A stretch of DNA of 28,189 nucleotides from assembly GCA_024277605.1 (NCBI GenBank), contig JAJRUU010000185.1:1-28189 (forward strand). The letters run 5' to 3'. Below the pieces are notes generated by a model. That model was given only the letters and a program-made list of their open reading frames with translations. It searched no databases and was not told where the DNA came from. Positions within the stretch are counted from its first letter, which is position 1. The number at the start of each line of letters is the position of its first letter. Position numbers and translations under genes: made by a program. This stretch comes from a bacterium. GTDB taxonomy: Bacteria; SZUA-182; SZUA-191; JAJRXT01. Shown here piece by piece: positions 13,092 to 28,000 of the stretch.

Positions 13092-16000
13092 TTGAACAAG
13101 AGAGCGGAGATAAAGCCTAAGCCATGGGTGACATGTGTATGTCTGCTCGTGGCCATTTTTATTTGTGGGGTATGGGGTAGTGCGGTAGAGGCGGCGACGT
13201 ATAGGGTGGCTCCCGGAGGCGGTGGGACGCACACTGATTTGCAGTCGGCGATCAATACGGCGTTGGGTGATAGCAGCATCAGTACCATTATTATAAACGA
13301 GGCGGGGAGGTACAGCGGGCCGTTTGTGGTGCACTATGCGGATGGGACGACGTATCCGGCGGTGGAGCGCAGTCTGGAGTTAAGCATTATCGGCAGTCCC
13401 GCTGTTTCGCGGGATGAGATTATTTTGGATAATCCGAGCGCTGGGGTGGCCTCCGGGATACCGGTGCCGGCGGTGATCGCTACTGGGTTTGATGTAGTGG
13501 ATACGCAGGCCGCCAGGGGAATGCCGCTTAAGCTTAAGCATTTGACGGTGGCTGCCTCTGAGTTGTTATATAACGGGGGCATGGAGAGTATCTACGGCCA
13601 GGGTTATAGCGCGGGTCTGGCCCCGGGGTGGAGTAAGACCGGTACGCCGACGGTGTCCGAGGTAGTGTATGGCTGGACTGACGGTATTAATGTATTGGTC
13701 GGGCAGCGGGCGCAGGGGTTTGCCAATGCCAGTGCGGCTAATTTTATTTATACGGTGGTTCCGGGGAGCAGTTTTTCGCCCGGGCGGACGTATACGTTCT
13801 CAGTCTGGCTTAAGCGGACTGCGGGTTCTGGTGAGCTTGTAGCGAATTTAAGTGGGGAGGTCGTAAAGACCGTGTCTACTTTAGCGCTGGATGCAAAACC
13901 GGAGCGCAAGGATTTATATAATGAGCTGACGTATACCTTCACCGCCGCTGCGAGTCCTGCTGCTTTGACGATAAAGCTTTATAGCAGCGATGGGGCTACT
14001 TCGGGGGTAGTGGATGGGGTGAGTATAGATGCGGCGCTGACTGCGGGGGTGTTTTTCAAGGGGCAGGCGGCTAATGATACGCCTGGTTTGTTGCAGGCGG
14101 TGGATGATTGTGTGGTGCGCAATATTGGGCATGTGATGAATAAGGTGGGCGGCAGTTATCAGGTGGCCACCTGGGATGATCTGGATGATCCGCTGGTGGG
14201 CTATAACGATGATATTCATGGGCATGCGATTGTGGCCTTTTCCGGAGCTAATCCGCTGATTACCGATTGTGATATCCGCGAGAATTATGATGGGGTGAGT
14301 ATTGCCGGGGTGAATCTGACGCCGGATACTCAGGCTAATAATCCGCGCCTGTGGAGCACCGATTATCAGGATACCACCTATTATCAGACGAAGCAGCGTA
14401 TTCACTTAAATGCGCGCTTTGGGGTGGCGGTGAGAAATGGGGCCACGCCTTATATCGGCGATCGGGGTTATGTCTTTTTGGGCAATGATATCTGCGCCAA
14501 CGGTTTTGCAAATGTGGCCTGTCAGGATGATGCGGCGCCCAGGATATACTACAATTATATCCAGGGGAATATGGATTATTTGTTTGATTGGACGTATGCC
14601 GGGTATCGTAATTACAGTCGGCGCGGGGTATTGGCCCGGGAGAATGCGGCGCCGATTATCGTGGGTAACTGGATATATGATCATGGTGGTGCGGCGGTAG
14701 CCGCGCAGCAGGATGCGGCGCCGCAGGGGGGTTGTGATCCGGCGGATGCGGGTGGTGCGTGTTATAACGAATGGATAATCGACCGCTGGGATTACCGCTT
14801 GAACTGGATGTACGGGAATAATTTCTTTGCCGCGCTGCCTGATCAGGATGCGGATTATGTAGCCTGTTCGTACGGGGTGTTCGACAATATAGATTGTGCG
14901 GCGGTGGCAAGTCAGGATGGGGCGCAGCCGGGGATATACAATAATCATATCTACATGAATTATTTTGCCGGAGTGGGTTCCCGGGACTGGGCGGCGCCGG
15001 ATATCCGCGGGAATTATATCGACGGGAATGTGGTGGGTATATCGTTTATGTCGGTGCGGAATTCTTCGGTGGCGGCGGCTCAGATAGGTAGTACGGCAGC
15101 CGGTGAGGGGAATGAGGTTAGCTATAACAATGTGGGGATCGCCATTCGGAATACCGGTAGTCGGGTGAACCGTTTGCCCATACGGGGTAATCATGTGTAT
15201 GGCAACTCCGGGCCTGATCGTGGGGCGGGGATTGCGGTCAATAATTCATTTGTGGTAATCGAAGATAACGATGTCAATTCCAATGCGTTTGTGGATTTAG
15301 CCACGGGGAGGAAAGCCGGGATTGCGGTATTCAATAATTCGGATGCGTTGATTCGCTATAACCGGATCATCGGTAACCGGGCTGCGGCGGTGACATCGCT
15401 GGATTCAGAGATAGAGGTTGAGCATAATTTGATGGTGGGTAATTTTGCCGGTAAGGCGGGGCATGTGGTGGTGATCGCCGGGGTGGATTGCGAGCATGAT
15501 ACTGATTATTTATTTAACGGCGGTTTTGAGGATGTGGATTATGGGACTGAGCAGGTAGATTATGGGGTGGCGCCGGAGTGGAAAGAGCAGGGCAGCATCA
15601 CAGTAACCGAGAATATTACTATAGTAAGTGAGGGAAACTCATCGCAGGAGTTTGGCGTGGGTAGTCCGAGCACGAGCTACGTCTATTATCCGGCGATGGC
15701 CAGCGCCGGGAGAGAGTATTATTTCAGCGGCTGGTTGCAGCGTAAGAGTGGGACGGGCACGGTATATGTGCAGCTGTCCGATCCGGTGTATAACACTGTC
15801 TACACTACGATAGGTGTCCCCATCAGTGGCAGTTGGACCCAGGTGAGCGCCACGCTTACCGCTGCATCAAATGATGTGGTGATTAAGCTGTATTGTGTGG
15901 GTAGCGGCACGCTGGGTCTGGCGGATGGGTTTGAGCTGGAGCTGGTGCGGCCGGGATCGGTGGTGCGCAAGTTAAACCACAACGTCATTGTGGGGGATTT

Positions 16001-19000
16001 CTGGAGCGTTGATGAGTATTATCAGAATCAGGTATATGTCACCGGCAACAGTAAGGTGCGCGAGTTAAAATATAACATAATCGGCCGGGGCCGCATGGGG
16101 ATTCAGGTGGAAGCGGGGGTACAGCAGTATAGCGGGGTGCTGCCGTCGCAGAGCGGGGCGGGGGTAAATCAGGTAATACTGGACAGTGGGGCCTCAACCA
16201 TTGATGACGCCTATGTGAACATGCTGCTGGTATTGGGTGGAAGTAGCAGCGGTTTACCGCTGCAGGCCACGCTAGTTGACTATGACGGGCAAAGCCGGAC
16301 GGCGACCATAGAGTATCCGAAGTGGGTGGTTCCGCCTGCGTCGGGCGATAGCTATCAGTTGCTGGGCGGAGTAGGGCGGATTGATCCGGGGGCGGTGGAT
16401 CATAACCTGGTGTACGTGTGGAACGGTGCATGGGATGCGGACGGGGTGCAGGATGGTTATGATTTAAACGGCATGAGTCCGGGTGATAATACCTATTATT
16501 ATGGGCACTATTTTGGTGGGACTCCGGCGTACTTCTTTAAAGACCCCAATCATGGCTTACCGGCAGTCCAGGATTACCATATAGAAGAGACATCCCCTCT
16601 ATATCAGTACACCTATCAGAACGGCACGGTGTGCAGCGGCGAGCGTTTGGGTATCGGCTGCGGGTTTAGCTATCCGTCGGCTGACCGGGAATATTCGGGC
16701 AGCGGTTTTCCGTCGACGCCGGTTTCCGATTGGTTGGCGCCGCAGGTGGTTTCCATAAACCCGGCGGACGGGTCGAGCGGAGCGTCGACTTCTACCGATA
16801 TTACTTTGTATATAAAGGATATGGGCAGCGGCAGTACTACCTCGGGGCAGGATCTGGCGGGGATAGTGCGCAGCAGTCTGGTACTGGAGGTGGAGGGGGC
16901 GTCCTATAGCTATGGCGATCCGGAGCTGTCCATCACCCCTGATTTTGGCAATGCCGATCAATACAAGCTGGTCTACACCCCGGGGAGCGCCCTGGGGTCC
17001 AGTGTGGATGTGGGGGTATATGCGGCGGATGCGGATAACAATGTATTCAGTACCATAACACCCTATAACTTCGGCACTGCAAGCGGCGATGTGACTGCGC
17101 CGCAGGTAACCGATTTCTTCCCCTATGATGAGAGTAGTTGCAACTACTACCAGGCTGAAGATATACCGGTACAATTCAGGTTGACCGATGGCGGTAGCGG
17201 GGTGGATATAGAGAGTGGAACGCTTACGGTAGTGACGTTAGATAAACAGACCGGCACCCCGATCGATACACTGTATGACGGGGCGCTATATTCGTATGTG
17301 GCCCTGGACAATACGCCGCTGTACAGCGACTATACCGTGCTGTACCGGCCGGAGTGCGAGTATGCCAATGATGTAATCGTGAGTATGGATATAACCGTGG
17401 CCGACTTCGAGGGGAATCCTGTAACGACTACCCGCAGATTCTGTATGGCAGCCGATACTACCCCGCCGGAGGAAGTAACCTACTTTAAGGCTGAAGTGGC
17501 GGGCCAGGGAGTAGTAAGCTTAACCTGGGATCCCAGTATAGACAGCGCCCTGTTCGATGGCGTGCGGGCAGCGTGTGACAGTGGCGACCTGGATCATTAT
17601 GAACTGCTGGTATGCGGCGGGGCGCTGGGTGATGATTTACTGTGCACCGCTGCCGGTGATTGGCAGCTGTGGCAGACCAGCGTAGATCCGCTGGTCAGTG
17701 GCACCGAAGTCTATGATCTGACGCAGGGAAAATATAAATTCAGGCTGCAGGGAGTGGATACGGCAGGCAATAAGAGCGTGGGGGCTATTGCCAACCGCAA
17801 TGTATTTTATCCGTATGGGGAGCCGCTGAATCTATATACGGGGTATTTTAATGATGACTTTGAGGGGTTTAGCGATGATTTTAGCGACAACTATATAGAT
17901 AAGTGGGTAGTCGCCGGTGGAATTTCAGCCAGCATGGGCGATGGCACGCTGAATGTATCCGGTTCAGACGGTGAGATTCTGGCGCATGATTATGCGGCGG
18001 GGGATTTGGAATATAGCGCTGAGGTAACACTGGGCGCCGGTGAGGACGCCTATCTGCTATTCAGGAAGACTGGCGGCAGCGGGGTAGGGCAGAGCGGCTA
18101 TGCGGCGTATGTGAAGGCGGATGGAGCCTCAGGCGAGATCGGTATTTATGAGCTGCCGGGGATGGCGGCGCTGGGTTCAGCGTCATATACCATCAATGCC
18201 GGCATCTATACCATGACGGTAACCGCCAGCGGTAACAGCTTAAAACTGGTGGTCGGCGGAGTGGGTACGGTAAATACCAGCGATGCGGATTCGAGCTACC
18301 TGTTTGGCACTGCGGGTATTTGGAAACCGGCCAGCGATAGCAGTGCGGTGGCGTACGATAATGTGGTCATCAAGGATTATATGGATCGTTGGCAGCCTGC
18401 CGGGGATGGTAGCTGGAATACCTCCTCCAGTGCGGGCAGCTATCGGTTAAGCCCTGCCTCAGGAACACAGGATATGGATATAACGATAACGGATCTGGTA
18501 GCAGCCGATGATTTCCTGATTCAGGCGGATATAGAATTTCCGACTACAAACAATCAGGCCTGTGTGGTATTTAAGAAGCAGAATGAAGGTTCGGTAATAA
18601 ACAGCGGTTATGCGGCCTGTGTCAAAGAGAACGGCGGCACAGACAACATATACTTTTACCGCATAGACGGCGGTACCCCGGTCAGCTTAAACAGTAGCAG
18701 TTTAGTTGATATTACTGTAGGTTCTACTTATCACCTCAAGCTGATAGCTTCCGGTTCTGAATTTGTGCTGTATGGATCGGCAACCGTGGGCAAACCCTAT
18801 ACCTACAGTCGCTGGCTCTCCGACAGTGATGCTGCATACAGCGGCGGCGGGATAGGCTTCTGGCAGCAGAGCGGGCAGGGGCTTAATGTAGCTTATGATA
18901 ATTTTGTATTAGGGGCGATTGCGGCGACCGATATTCCGGGTGTAGGTGGGACGCAGAAAACGGTGGCCTACAATGCCGATCCCGATCTACAATACAGCGA

Positions 19001-22000
19001 AATACAGAGTAAGATCGATGCGGCAAGTGATGGAGATTACCTTTATTTTGGGGCCAATACGTATAACATAGGCAATAACGCTATTCAGATGCGGGCTGGG
19101 GTTAGTTTGTGGGGAGCCGGGCAGGGTTCGGCTATCATTCGGGGCACCGACAAGGTAGTTATCAATGCGGCGAGTGATTCCACCGTTGAGGGTTTAAGCG
19201 TAAGCTGTACCAACAAGAAGGGGGTCGGAGTGTACGCCAGTAATGCGGCGATGCTGTTGATCGATACTGAAATATATAGCTGCTATGATGCGGTTCGTAT
19301 CGGAGGTCCGGCCGGTATTCAGCCCACCATAACCGCCAGCAATATCCACGATAATGCGCATTTGGGAATTGGGAACAATGTGGTTTCAGCGGCCTGGATA
19401 TATGATAACCGCATATGGAAGAATGGCTTAAACGGTATCGGAGTGCGGGATGATGCAACTCCCAGGATAGAAGATAATATCATCGGTTCATCAGGTGGCG
19501 GCCAGGGGCAGTGGAAAGAGGGTAATGGTTATGTGGGCATAGGAAATCGGGATAATTCGGCGGCCGAGATTGTACGCAATGTCATCAGGGATAACTACTC
19601 CCTGGGGGTAGGGAACCGGGGTAACTCAGCGGCAGTGATCGATGGCAATGATATATTCAATAACTCCGAGCATGGGGTGGGCAGTTACCAGAGTAGTCAG
19701 GCGAGTATTACCGGGAACCGGGTGCACAATAATGTCAAAAACGGGATAGTGGCCCAGGATACGGCGCAGGTGGATATTATCAAAAACAGGGTATACGCGA
19801 ACCTGGGGGATGCCGGGATTGGCGGTAAAGATTACCCTGTGATGAATATTACCAATAATGTGGTATACAACAATTTTAGAAACGGGATTGGCTTTGACCA
19901 GACGCAAGGCCCCTCTAACCCGACCTTAATTATTGAGCATAACTCGGTATTCTCTAACCCGGTGGGAGTGGGCTTTAAGCAGTTCTCCGGCAGTATTGAA
20001 CTTACCACCAACTGGATTGCCCACAACCTTGAAGCGGGTGTGGCTTTACAGAATGCCAGTAATATAACCATACGGGATCTGGACTTGACCAATAACGGTA
20101 CCGGAACGCTGGGTATTCCAGGATCGGTAAAGCCGGATGCGGCAATCCGCCTGCAGAACGCTGACAATGTCATTATCTCCAACTGCCGTATTTATGGTAA
20201 CAACGCCTACGGCATTGCCATGTCGGATAATACATTGGGCGACACGGTAACCATAAGGGGTATCACCCTGGGTGGTACGGCTGGGAACGGCAATACGCTG
20301 GGTGGTATCGCCATCGGCATATACGACAATGGGGTAACCTCCAACAAGGGCACCTATATCTTGCAGGATACCAGTATCAGCTCCTGCGGCGGGGTAGGCT
20401 TATCGGTGGCTGATTTTGCCGGTACGCTCAATACCGGTGGAGTATCCGCGGTGCATCACAACACGAAGGCTGGTATTGTGTTACGTGATTCTTCCGGGAT
20501 AACGCTGGATGGCTGGGATGTGTATGAGAATGGGAGCGCTGAAAGAGCCATCCGGCCAACCGGCGCATTAGATCCCGGTACGCCGGTAGATGCCGGTATC
20601 AGGGTGCGGGGCGGCAATAATATAACCATTTCAAACTGCAATATATACAGCAATAACGGTTCGGGCGTCGCCTTAGCCGACGGCGTCTCAGGCAATGTGG
20701 TGACCGTTACCGGCAACAGCATACGCTACAACAGTTTCCGTGGGGTTAACGTGGGTATCTTCGGTTGGGGAGTAACCAGCAACCAGGGTACCTATAAAAT
20801 AGGTGACAGCGGAGGTACCAGGAACGTTATCCGTGGCAACAACGAAGGCGGGGTTGGCTTTAATATCTTTGCCGGGACGGCCAGTGTGATTGGGAATGAT
20901 CTATTAAGCAACAGAGCCACCGATCAGCCGGCCGGGGTTGGACTTTTGGAATTCAGCGGTATTGTGAGTATTAAGAATAATACGGTGATCAGCAATACGG
21001 TGGTCTATTCGGATCAGACGGTGATAGCGGGCGGTATCGGGTTATTACATCCTTCGGCGGGTACGGCGGTGATCAGTAATAATTATGTAAGTTCGCAGAT
21101 TATCGAGAACTCCACCATCAAGAGCGATATCGGCGCCATTGGAGTAAAGGGAACGCTGGCCGGTGGCCGAGGTGTGTTAAGTGAGCTTAAAATCTTCAGT
21201 AATAAGATTTATAATGTATTGATCGATCATGCGATAAATTCCTGTCAGGATGCCATCGGGACGCAGTACATGAATTTTGCGGGATCAACCATAAGCATAA
21301 GTAAAAATACGATTCATAATGTTATGAACGCCATTCAGATGAAGGATAATATCGGTACTCCCGCCAGTCTTATCCTGGCTGATAATGTGATCAGCAGTGT
21401 CAAGGGAAACGCTATTCGGGTGCGGGAGAATGAGTTTGATATCACTGTGAGCGGGAATGTGTTGGACAACAGCCAGGCGGTAAACAATGGTGATTACGGG
21501 ATAATGCTGGATGGCCCGGCGGGGCCGCCGTACTATACGGTCACGGTAGGAAGCAATAGCATCAAGAACTTAGGCAAGAGCGGGTTGATGGTGACGGGGT
21601 ACCCGCAGGGTTCGGGGTTGAAGATTATGGACAATATGATCAGCACTTGCGGTACCCAGGATTATGTGTACCCTGATCAGGCCCAGATGGATGATGGTTC
21701 AACCTGCTTGTACTCCACGGGGTGCCAGGTGGCCTCAGGGGTGCAGGTGAAGGACAGCTATATCTATAGCGTTACCGGCAATACCTTGCGCTATAACAGG
21801 TATGCCGGGTTAGCGCTATTGAATACGGATGGTCATATCAGCTCCGGCAACCTGATATATGAAAATGGTAATCTGACCACCATGCCCGGTGGTGTTGGTG
21901 GAGATGCGTGTCCGGACTGTGAACCAATTAGTGCGGCTGGAACACCTGGAGACTTCACCGGAGATGGCGGGATATCGGTGCGGGGATTGACTGCCGGGAA

Positions 22001-25000
22001 GTACGTGTATATCAATGAGACGGTGCCGCAGACGGAGATTTATGCTAACAATGCGGATGAGGTGCGGGTCAGTCCTAGCAACCAGGGCACGGTGTATCTG
22101 AACGGTGAAGAGGTTGTTCCTGCCGGCGGCGGCCAGATTGTAGGTTTCGGTATCATGTTAGACTGCTTTGAGGCGGCGGATGCCACTACCAGTATAGCTT
22201 CAGGCGGATGTAACGGTGTGGTGTCGAATACCACGTTTGCTAATAATGACCGTTTCGGCATTTTGGTCAGGGGTCCGTATTCGCAGAATCTCATTATTGA
22301 AGGCAACACGATAGAGAATAATATGCTCTCTACCGGTGCGGGTAACAGAGTTTGTGCCGGCACGCCGGATGAAGATAATGCCGGCGGCGGTATCGCCTTA
22401 ACCTGTGGTGCGCGGCCGATCATCAGAAATAATATCATTCGCAGTAACGGCGCCGGTGCCAGGCCTGAAGGCAAGGGGAGCTGGTCTGGTATTGCCATGT
22501 GGCAGGCCGGGGACGCCCGGATATACAGCAACCTGATATATTCGAATGCCAATGACGGGATTGGGATGATAGACAGTCCAATCGTTAGCTCTGATCAAAT
22601 CTATAGTAATGTCGGTACGCCTGAAATAGGTGTGTTGGGGCAGACTCCCAATGAAATTTATAATAACGGGCGGTTTGGCATCGGCACAATGGCTGATGTC
22701 GGTACGAGCGATGTGAATGTCAGGAATAATCAGATTTACAGTAATTATGATGGTGGGCTGGGATTCATGTATTTTAACGGTAACGCCCTCATTTCCAGTA
22801 ACGACATCTATAATCACAACCGGGTAATAGATTCCAGCCCGAGTGAGCTTAACCCTGATTCAAAGGGTATAGCGATTAAACACGCCAAGGCGGGGAGCTT
22901 CGTTATCGACGGCAATAGTCTGACCTCGAACGGGACGGCCCTGGGCATTATCGGAGATTCGACTCAGAGCGTGATTTACTCCTGCGAGGTGAAGTTTAAG
23001 AACAATGAAGTGGGCGGTATAAAGACCAGCACCTACCATGGAATAATGACCTATGCCAATACCTTTATCGGTTCGGGGCTGTTCGTTGAGAGTAATGATG
23101 AGAACGGCGGGTTCCACGACCTTGGTGAAGGGATCTCGATGTGGAGCTATACCAAGGGCCGGATAGAGATAGTAAACGGCAACGTGTTCAGCCAGTGTAA
23201 AGAAGGCATAGCCGGTATCGGTGGGACGATGGAGCTGATTAATATAGATCAGAATACGTTGATAAACGGCGGTATAAGGTTCCAGAATATGGGCGGGCCG
23301 ATAAATATTACCGACAATGCGGATATTAACTGTTTCGGCGGCGACTGTCCCACCACGGGTGGGGCCACCTTTGTGGTCAAGATATTATCGCAATTCGAGA
23401 ATCTCGATATCAGCCGTAATGTGGTGCGCAGCGATGGGTCGGCAAAAGATGTGATTAGTCTGAAAAATCTGGATTTAAGCGCACCGGATACGGTAACTAT
23501 ATACAGTAATGAGTTATATGGAGCGGATAGCGATGGATTGCGGGTGCAGTGCCTGTACGGGGACGCCACCGGGCACCAGATATACTCGAATACCATCTAC
23601 AACAACGGCGCTGGCGATGACTTGGTATACAGCCATAGTAACGGGATTGCCCTACAGAATGTGGGTAGTCTGAGTATTTACAATAACGATATATACAGCA
23701 ACCAAAACAATGGCATTGCCCTGAGCGAAGATACGACCACCATCTGTATGTATACTGAGGGCAGCGGGGGGCCGGTGCCGGTGTATGGGGCCAGCGGACC
23801 CATAACTATTGGTCAATCCGGCAAGGCCAACACTATCCATGATAATAATCGAGGCGGTATTGCGCTCTCCGGTATTGGTTCGGATATAATCACCTCGGTC
23901 ACCATTCAATATAACGATATCCGCTATAACACCAGATCGGGTATTTCGTTTACCCGGGCGGATAGCATAGCTGTGCAGAACAATACCATTGCCAGTAACG
24001 GCTGGTTATCCACGGATTCAGAAGATATGATGGGTATGCGGGCAAAAGACAGTGATTTTGGCGCTGCGGGTACGGTAAGCGGTAATACCATCAGATACAA
24101 CCGCTTTGCCGGTATCACCGCCAATGACTCTGTCGGCAGCATCGGGCCGGGTAATATTATAAGGTACAACGGAAATTCTTCGGATGGTGTTGGCCAGAAT
24201 TGTGTGGGCTTAAGCGGTCCCGGCGGCGGCGATGGCGGGGTGGCTACCAGGGATCTGGATGATATTGACAACGACCGGCTGGATATCAACGGCAATACGA
24301 TCGAGAATAACTATATATCCACGGTATCCCGCAGGGATTGCGGCGGGGACGTGTACTTAGATGGTGTTTTGCAGGGTTGTGGTGGTTATTGGGAGAGAAC
24401 CGATGTGAAGGTATATGTAGACGCCAGCGGGGTATATGTGGATGACGTAATACGCTCCAGCGGTTTGATTATAGATTGTGAAAATGACAATATCTACTCC
24501 GATCTGAAAGCATCAAACGGTGGTATTTCGGGCGCTAATGTGTGGGGAATTGCCATTTTAGGGAGCGCCACCGGGGTAGTGGTCAAAAACTGTACTATTG
24601 AGAATAATCAGCTTACCACCAACAGCTCCGGACCTGGCGGCACCTCTATGGGCGGCGGTATGTTGATCGGACCGGGGGTAAAGGCCGATGTGTATAACAA
24701 CACCATTCGCAGTAACGGCGCGGAGCTGGCCCAGGGATTAGCCACCCAGTCCATTGACAGCGACTACTCCACTGAGTGGCGGACGCATGGACAGGATGAC
24801 TCCCTGCCGCACTGGATCTGGTATGATCTGGGAGCCAGCAAGACAGTAAGCCAGGTGCGCATTATGACTTCTACTACCAATACGCGGGTGTGGAGCGTTT
24901 ATATGGTGCCGAGGGGGCTTACCCGGAAGTACGAGCCGTTGGAGAGCGATTTGGTGACCAGCAATTGGACGGTGGGTGACGGCGCTGCGAATGATTGGGA

Positions 25001-28000
25001 TGTGTCCCCCAGCTTCTCGGCTACTAATTACATAATAAGGCTGGAGACCAGTGATGGAGCTATCACCTCGGGGCACTTCTTCGAGTTTCAATATTATGAC
25101 TCCACTATTTCCACTTGGGCGACTCCGCCCATGGGTTCTGCGCCCGGCTCAAAGGATTATGTGGAGGCCTGTTCGGATGCAGTGGGGCAGAGCGTTATGA
25201 CCGGAAATTCAGGGGTGGTTGTGCGCTGCGTCAATCCCGATACGGCAATATGGAGCAATAGTATTTACAGTAATAAGGCGGATGGGATAAACATCCGGGA
25301 TGCGGCGGTGAGCATCGGAAAGTCAGGCGGGGTCAACACTATTTACCATAACGGCCGCAACGGAATTTCAGCGGTGGGTGATACGGGTATCTACACCATC
25401 ACTATCTTCAATAATAGAATCTATTCCAATGCCGGGGTAGCTGTCGGGCTTGGTAACGGCGACCCATTGTTTACCGGCGATGTAACCATTCAGAGCAACT
25501 GGCTGGCCAACAACCGGGGCGGCGGTATTAACGGCAGCACCGATACTTCACTGGGATCTGATACCCCCACGGTATCAGGAACCTTCACTATTCTGGATAA
25601 CGATATCTACAATAATGTGGGTGATGATAGACCGGCGGGGGTTGGTTTCTACGGGTTCTCCGGTGACCTTACCGTGGAGAATAATCATATCTGGAGTAAT
25701 GATTCTGTAAGGAAGACGAACAAATACAAGAGCTTCTATCCGCAATCGTCGGCGCTGCCCACGATAGCCGTCTTTTGGCCCAAGGGTGGGGCGACGGTAA
25801 CCGTGCATAACAATATAATCAATTCCAACAAGGTATCCTCCGGGATGTATAGTGAATTGGCGGTTTTCGGCATCCGGCCGCACCTGCCGCCGACATCTTC
25901 GACTTATTGGCCCACCGCCTTAGGCGATGTAAACGTAACCAGTAATGTGATGTATGCTAATGGTCCGGGCAGCGCCGCCATCAATACCCTGGGGGTGTCG
26001 GCCTGTACCATGATAGAGAATGCCAGTGTTAATATCAGCAGTAATGATATAAGAAATATAGGCCAGGGCTTAGGCGTGGTATACATGGATGCGGCCACCC
26101 CGGGCAGCAATACCGTTTACGTAAATAACAATTACATTTACGAAAGTACCTATGAACAAATAATGCTAAGGGATAATGATGCCCATCTGGTGGTTAGTGG
26201 CAATGAGCTGCGACGCTGCGGTACCCGGGACGGGATTCAGGCCAAGACTACCCATAGTCGCAATATCACCATAACGGATAACTATATATCCACTGTGCAG
26301 TTTAATTGCCTGCGGATGGAGGAGATACAAGGCAGTACCCTGATCATGAGCAACAACACCTTTGAAAATTCCGGTACTAAACCCGATGGTCAGCCTTATG
26401 GTGACTGGGCAACTGTGCAGCTGACCGCTGATAGTTGGTGGGGCAATAACAACAGCCGCATATACAGTAATATTTTCAGGAACAGTCAGACCGGTCCGGG
26501 ATTGAAGTTCACCAAGGCACAGGGCGTGACCATCGAGAAGAACCAGTTCTACAACAACGGCGATGGTTCCCATCCGACAAGTGGAGCCAGGGATTCGGGT
26601 CTGGCCATGACTTTTATCTACTCGGTAGATGTGAGAGATAACGAAATACGGGATAACAATGGCTTCGGGATTGCGATGTCTGATCTGAGTTATGCGTACA
26701 TGACAGTTGGATTTTACGGCAATACCATTACCAGTAATGCCGAGCGGGGGCTGGCTATCGGCAAGCGCTTCGGTTCGGGTACCAATGACGGCAATTTATT
26801 CATTGGTGATGGTACGATAGTAAGCGCCAACCTTATTCGGAATAATGGTGATGCGGGCATCGGGTTGTACCGCTATATTGGTGACGGCATCATAGACTAT
26901 AATACGATTGTCAGTAATACCGGTGTGGGCGTTCCCGGTGGGATAGGCTGTCAGGCTGAGGGGTATAGCCCCAGCTTGACTATCCGGAATAATACCATTC
27001 GCAATAATAGCGGCGGCCCACAGCAAAATGGGGTGGCCATGGGTAACTTAGGCGGCGCCGGGACAATTATGATCGGGCCGAATAACGTGATTACCGACGG
27101 TGTTTCCTTCTCCAATTCGGCTAGTCAGGCGATAACCATTACCGGTAATACCAGTATCTCCTCCATCGGATTTTTAGACGTGGGTGATATTACCATTACC
27201 AGCAATGCCAGCCTCTTCGGTGGGATCGCCTGTAACAATGGGACTACTCTAAACGTAAGGAATAATACCTCTATCAGCGGTGTAGGCCCGGATCGTTCGG
27301 GCAATGGCGCTCAAGGTTCTATCGTGATGACCTCGGTTACTAATGCCACTATTCAGAGCAACGATATCAGCGGATACGGGGTTGCCATGAGCGATTGTAC
27401 CAATGTGGTGATTGCCAGTAACAGCAAGGTTGCCGGTCAGGGTAACGGCTTTGGAGCATATGGCAGTGTGGTTGCCCGCAGTATATTGGCCTTGGATATC
27501 CGCAACAATGCAATAGTTAGTGATGGGATTATAAATTATGGTTTTACAACCGGTAATTGGGATATGAGCATCACCAGTAACGGCATTATCAAGGGTGGAG
27601 CCACCAGCTCGTTCTATCCGGGGACTAAGGCCAGCGTGTTGGCGCTTACCATGCGTAATGTGACCGTGAGCGGTAATACTGAAGTGAGTGGCTTTGGGAT
27701 GGCCTTCAGGGATTTAAATGGGAATTTAGATATTAGCGATAACTGCTTAGTCAGCGGTACGGCCCATGTAACCAAGTACGGCGCCCAGGACGGTGTTGTG
27801 CTTGCCAGATGGGTTGGTGGTATTTCCACTATCAGCAACAATGAAATAAGCGTAACCGATGACCTCGTTACCTCGGCCAGTGGAATCAGCTTGTATGATA
27901 ATGATGATATTCTGGTGTACAGTAACTATATCCACGGCGTAACCGGGGCGACCGGTAGCGGGCACTTCGGGATTGAGATTGACAGTAACAGCAATATTGT

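Noticed and set aside
14437..14700. Plus-strand 87-residue frame inside the giant gene (and another at 15628-15813)
   Set aside because: Out-of-frame shadow of the giant coding sequence, with no ribosome-binding site or recognisable domain.
13070..27965. Dozens of minus-strand open frames of 60-262 residues opposite the giant gene (for example 14406-15194 and 22040-22552)
   Set aside because: They lie wholly (apart from the 5' edge) antisense to one long + frame that has a start, signal peptide and recognisable domains. Their products are low-complexity and rich in Ile, His and Pro, as expected from complementing GAT/AAT/GGT-rich codons.
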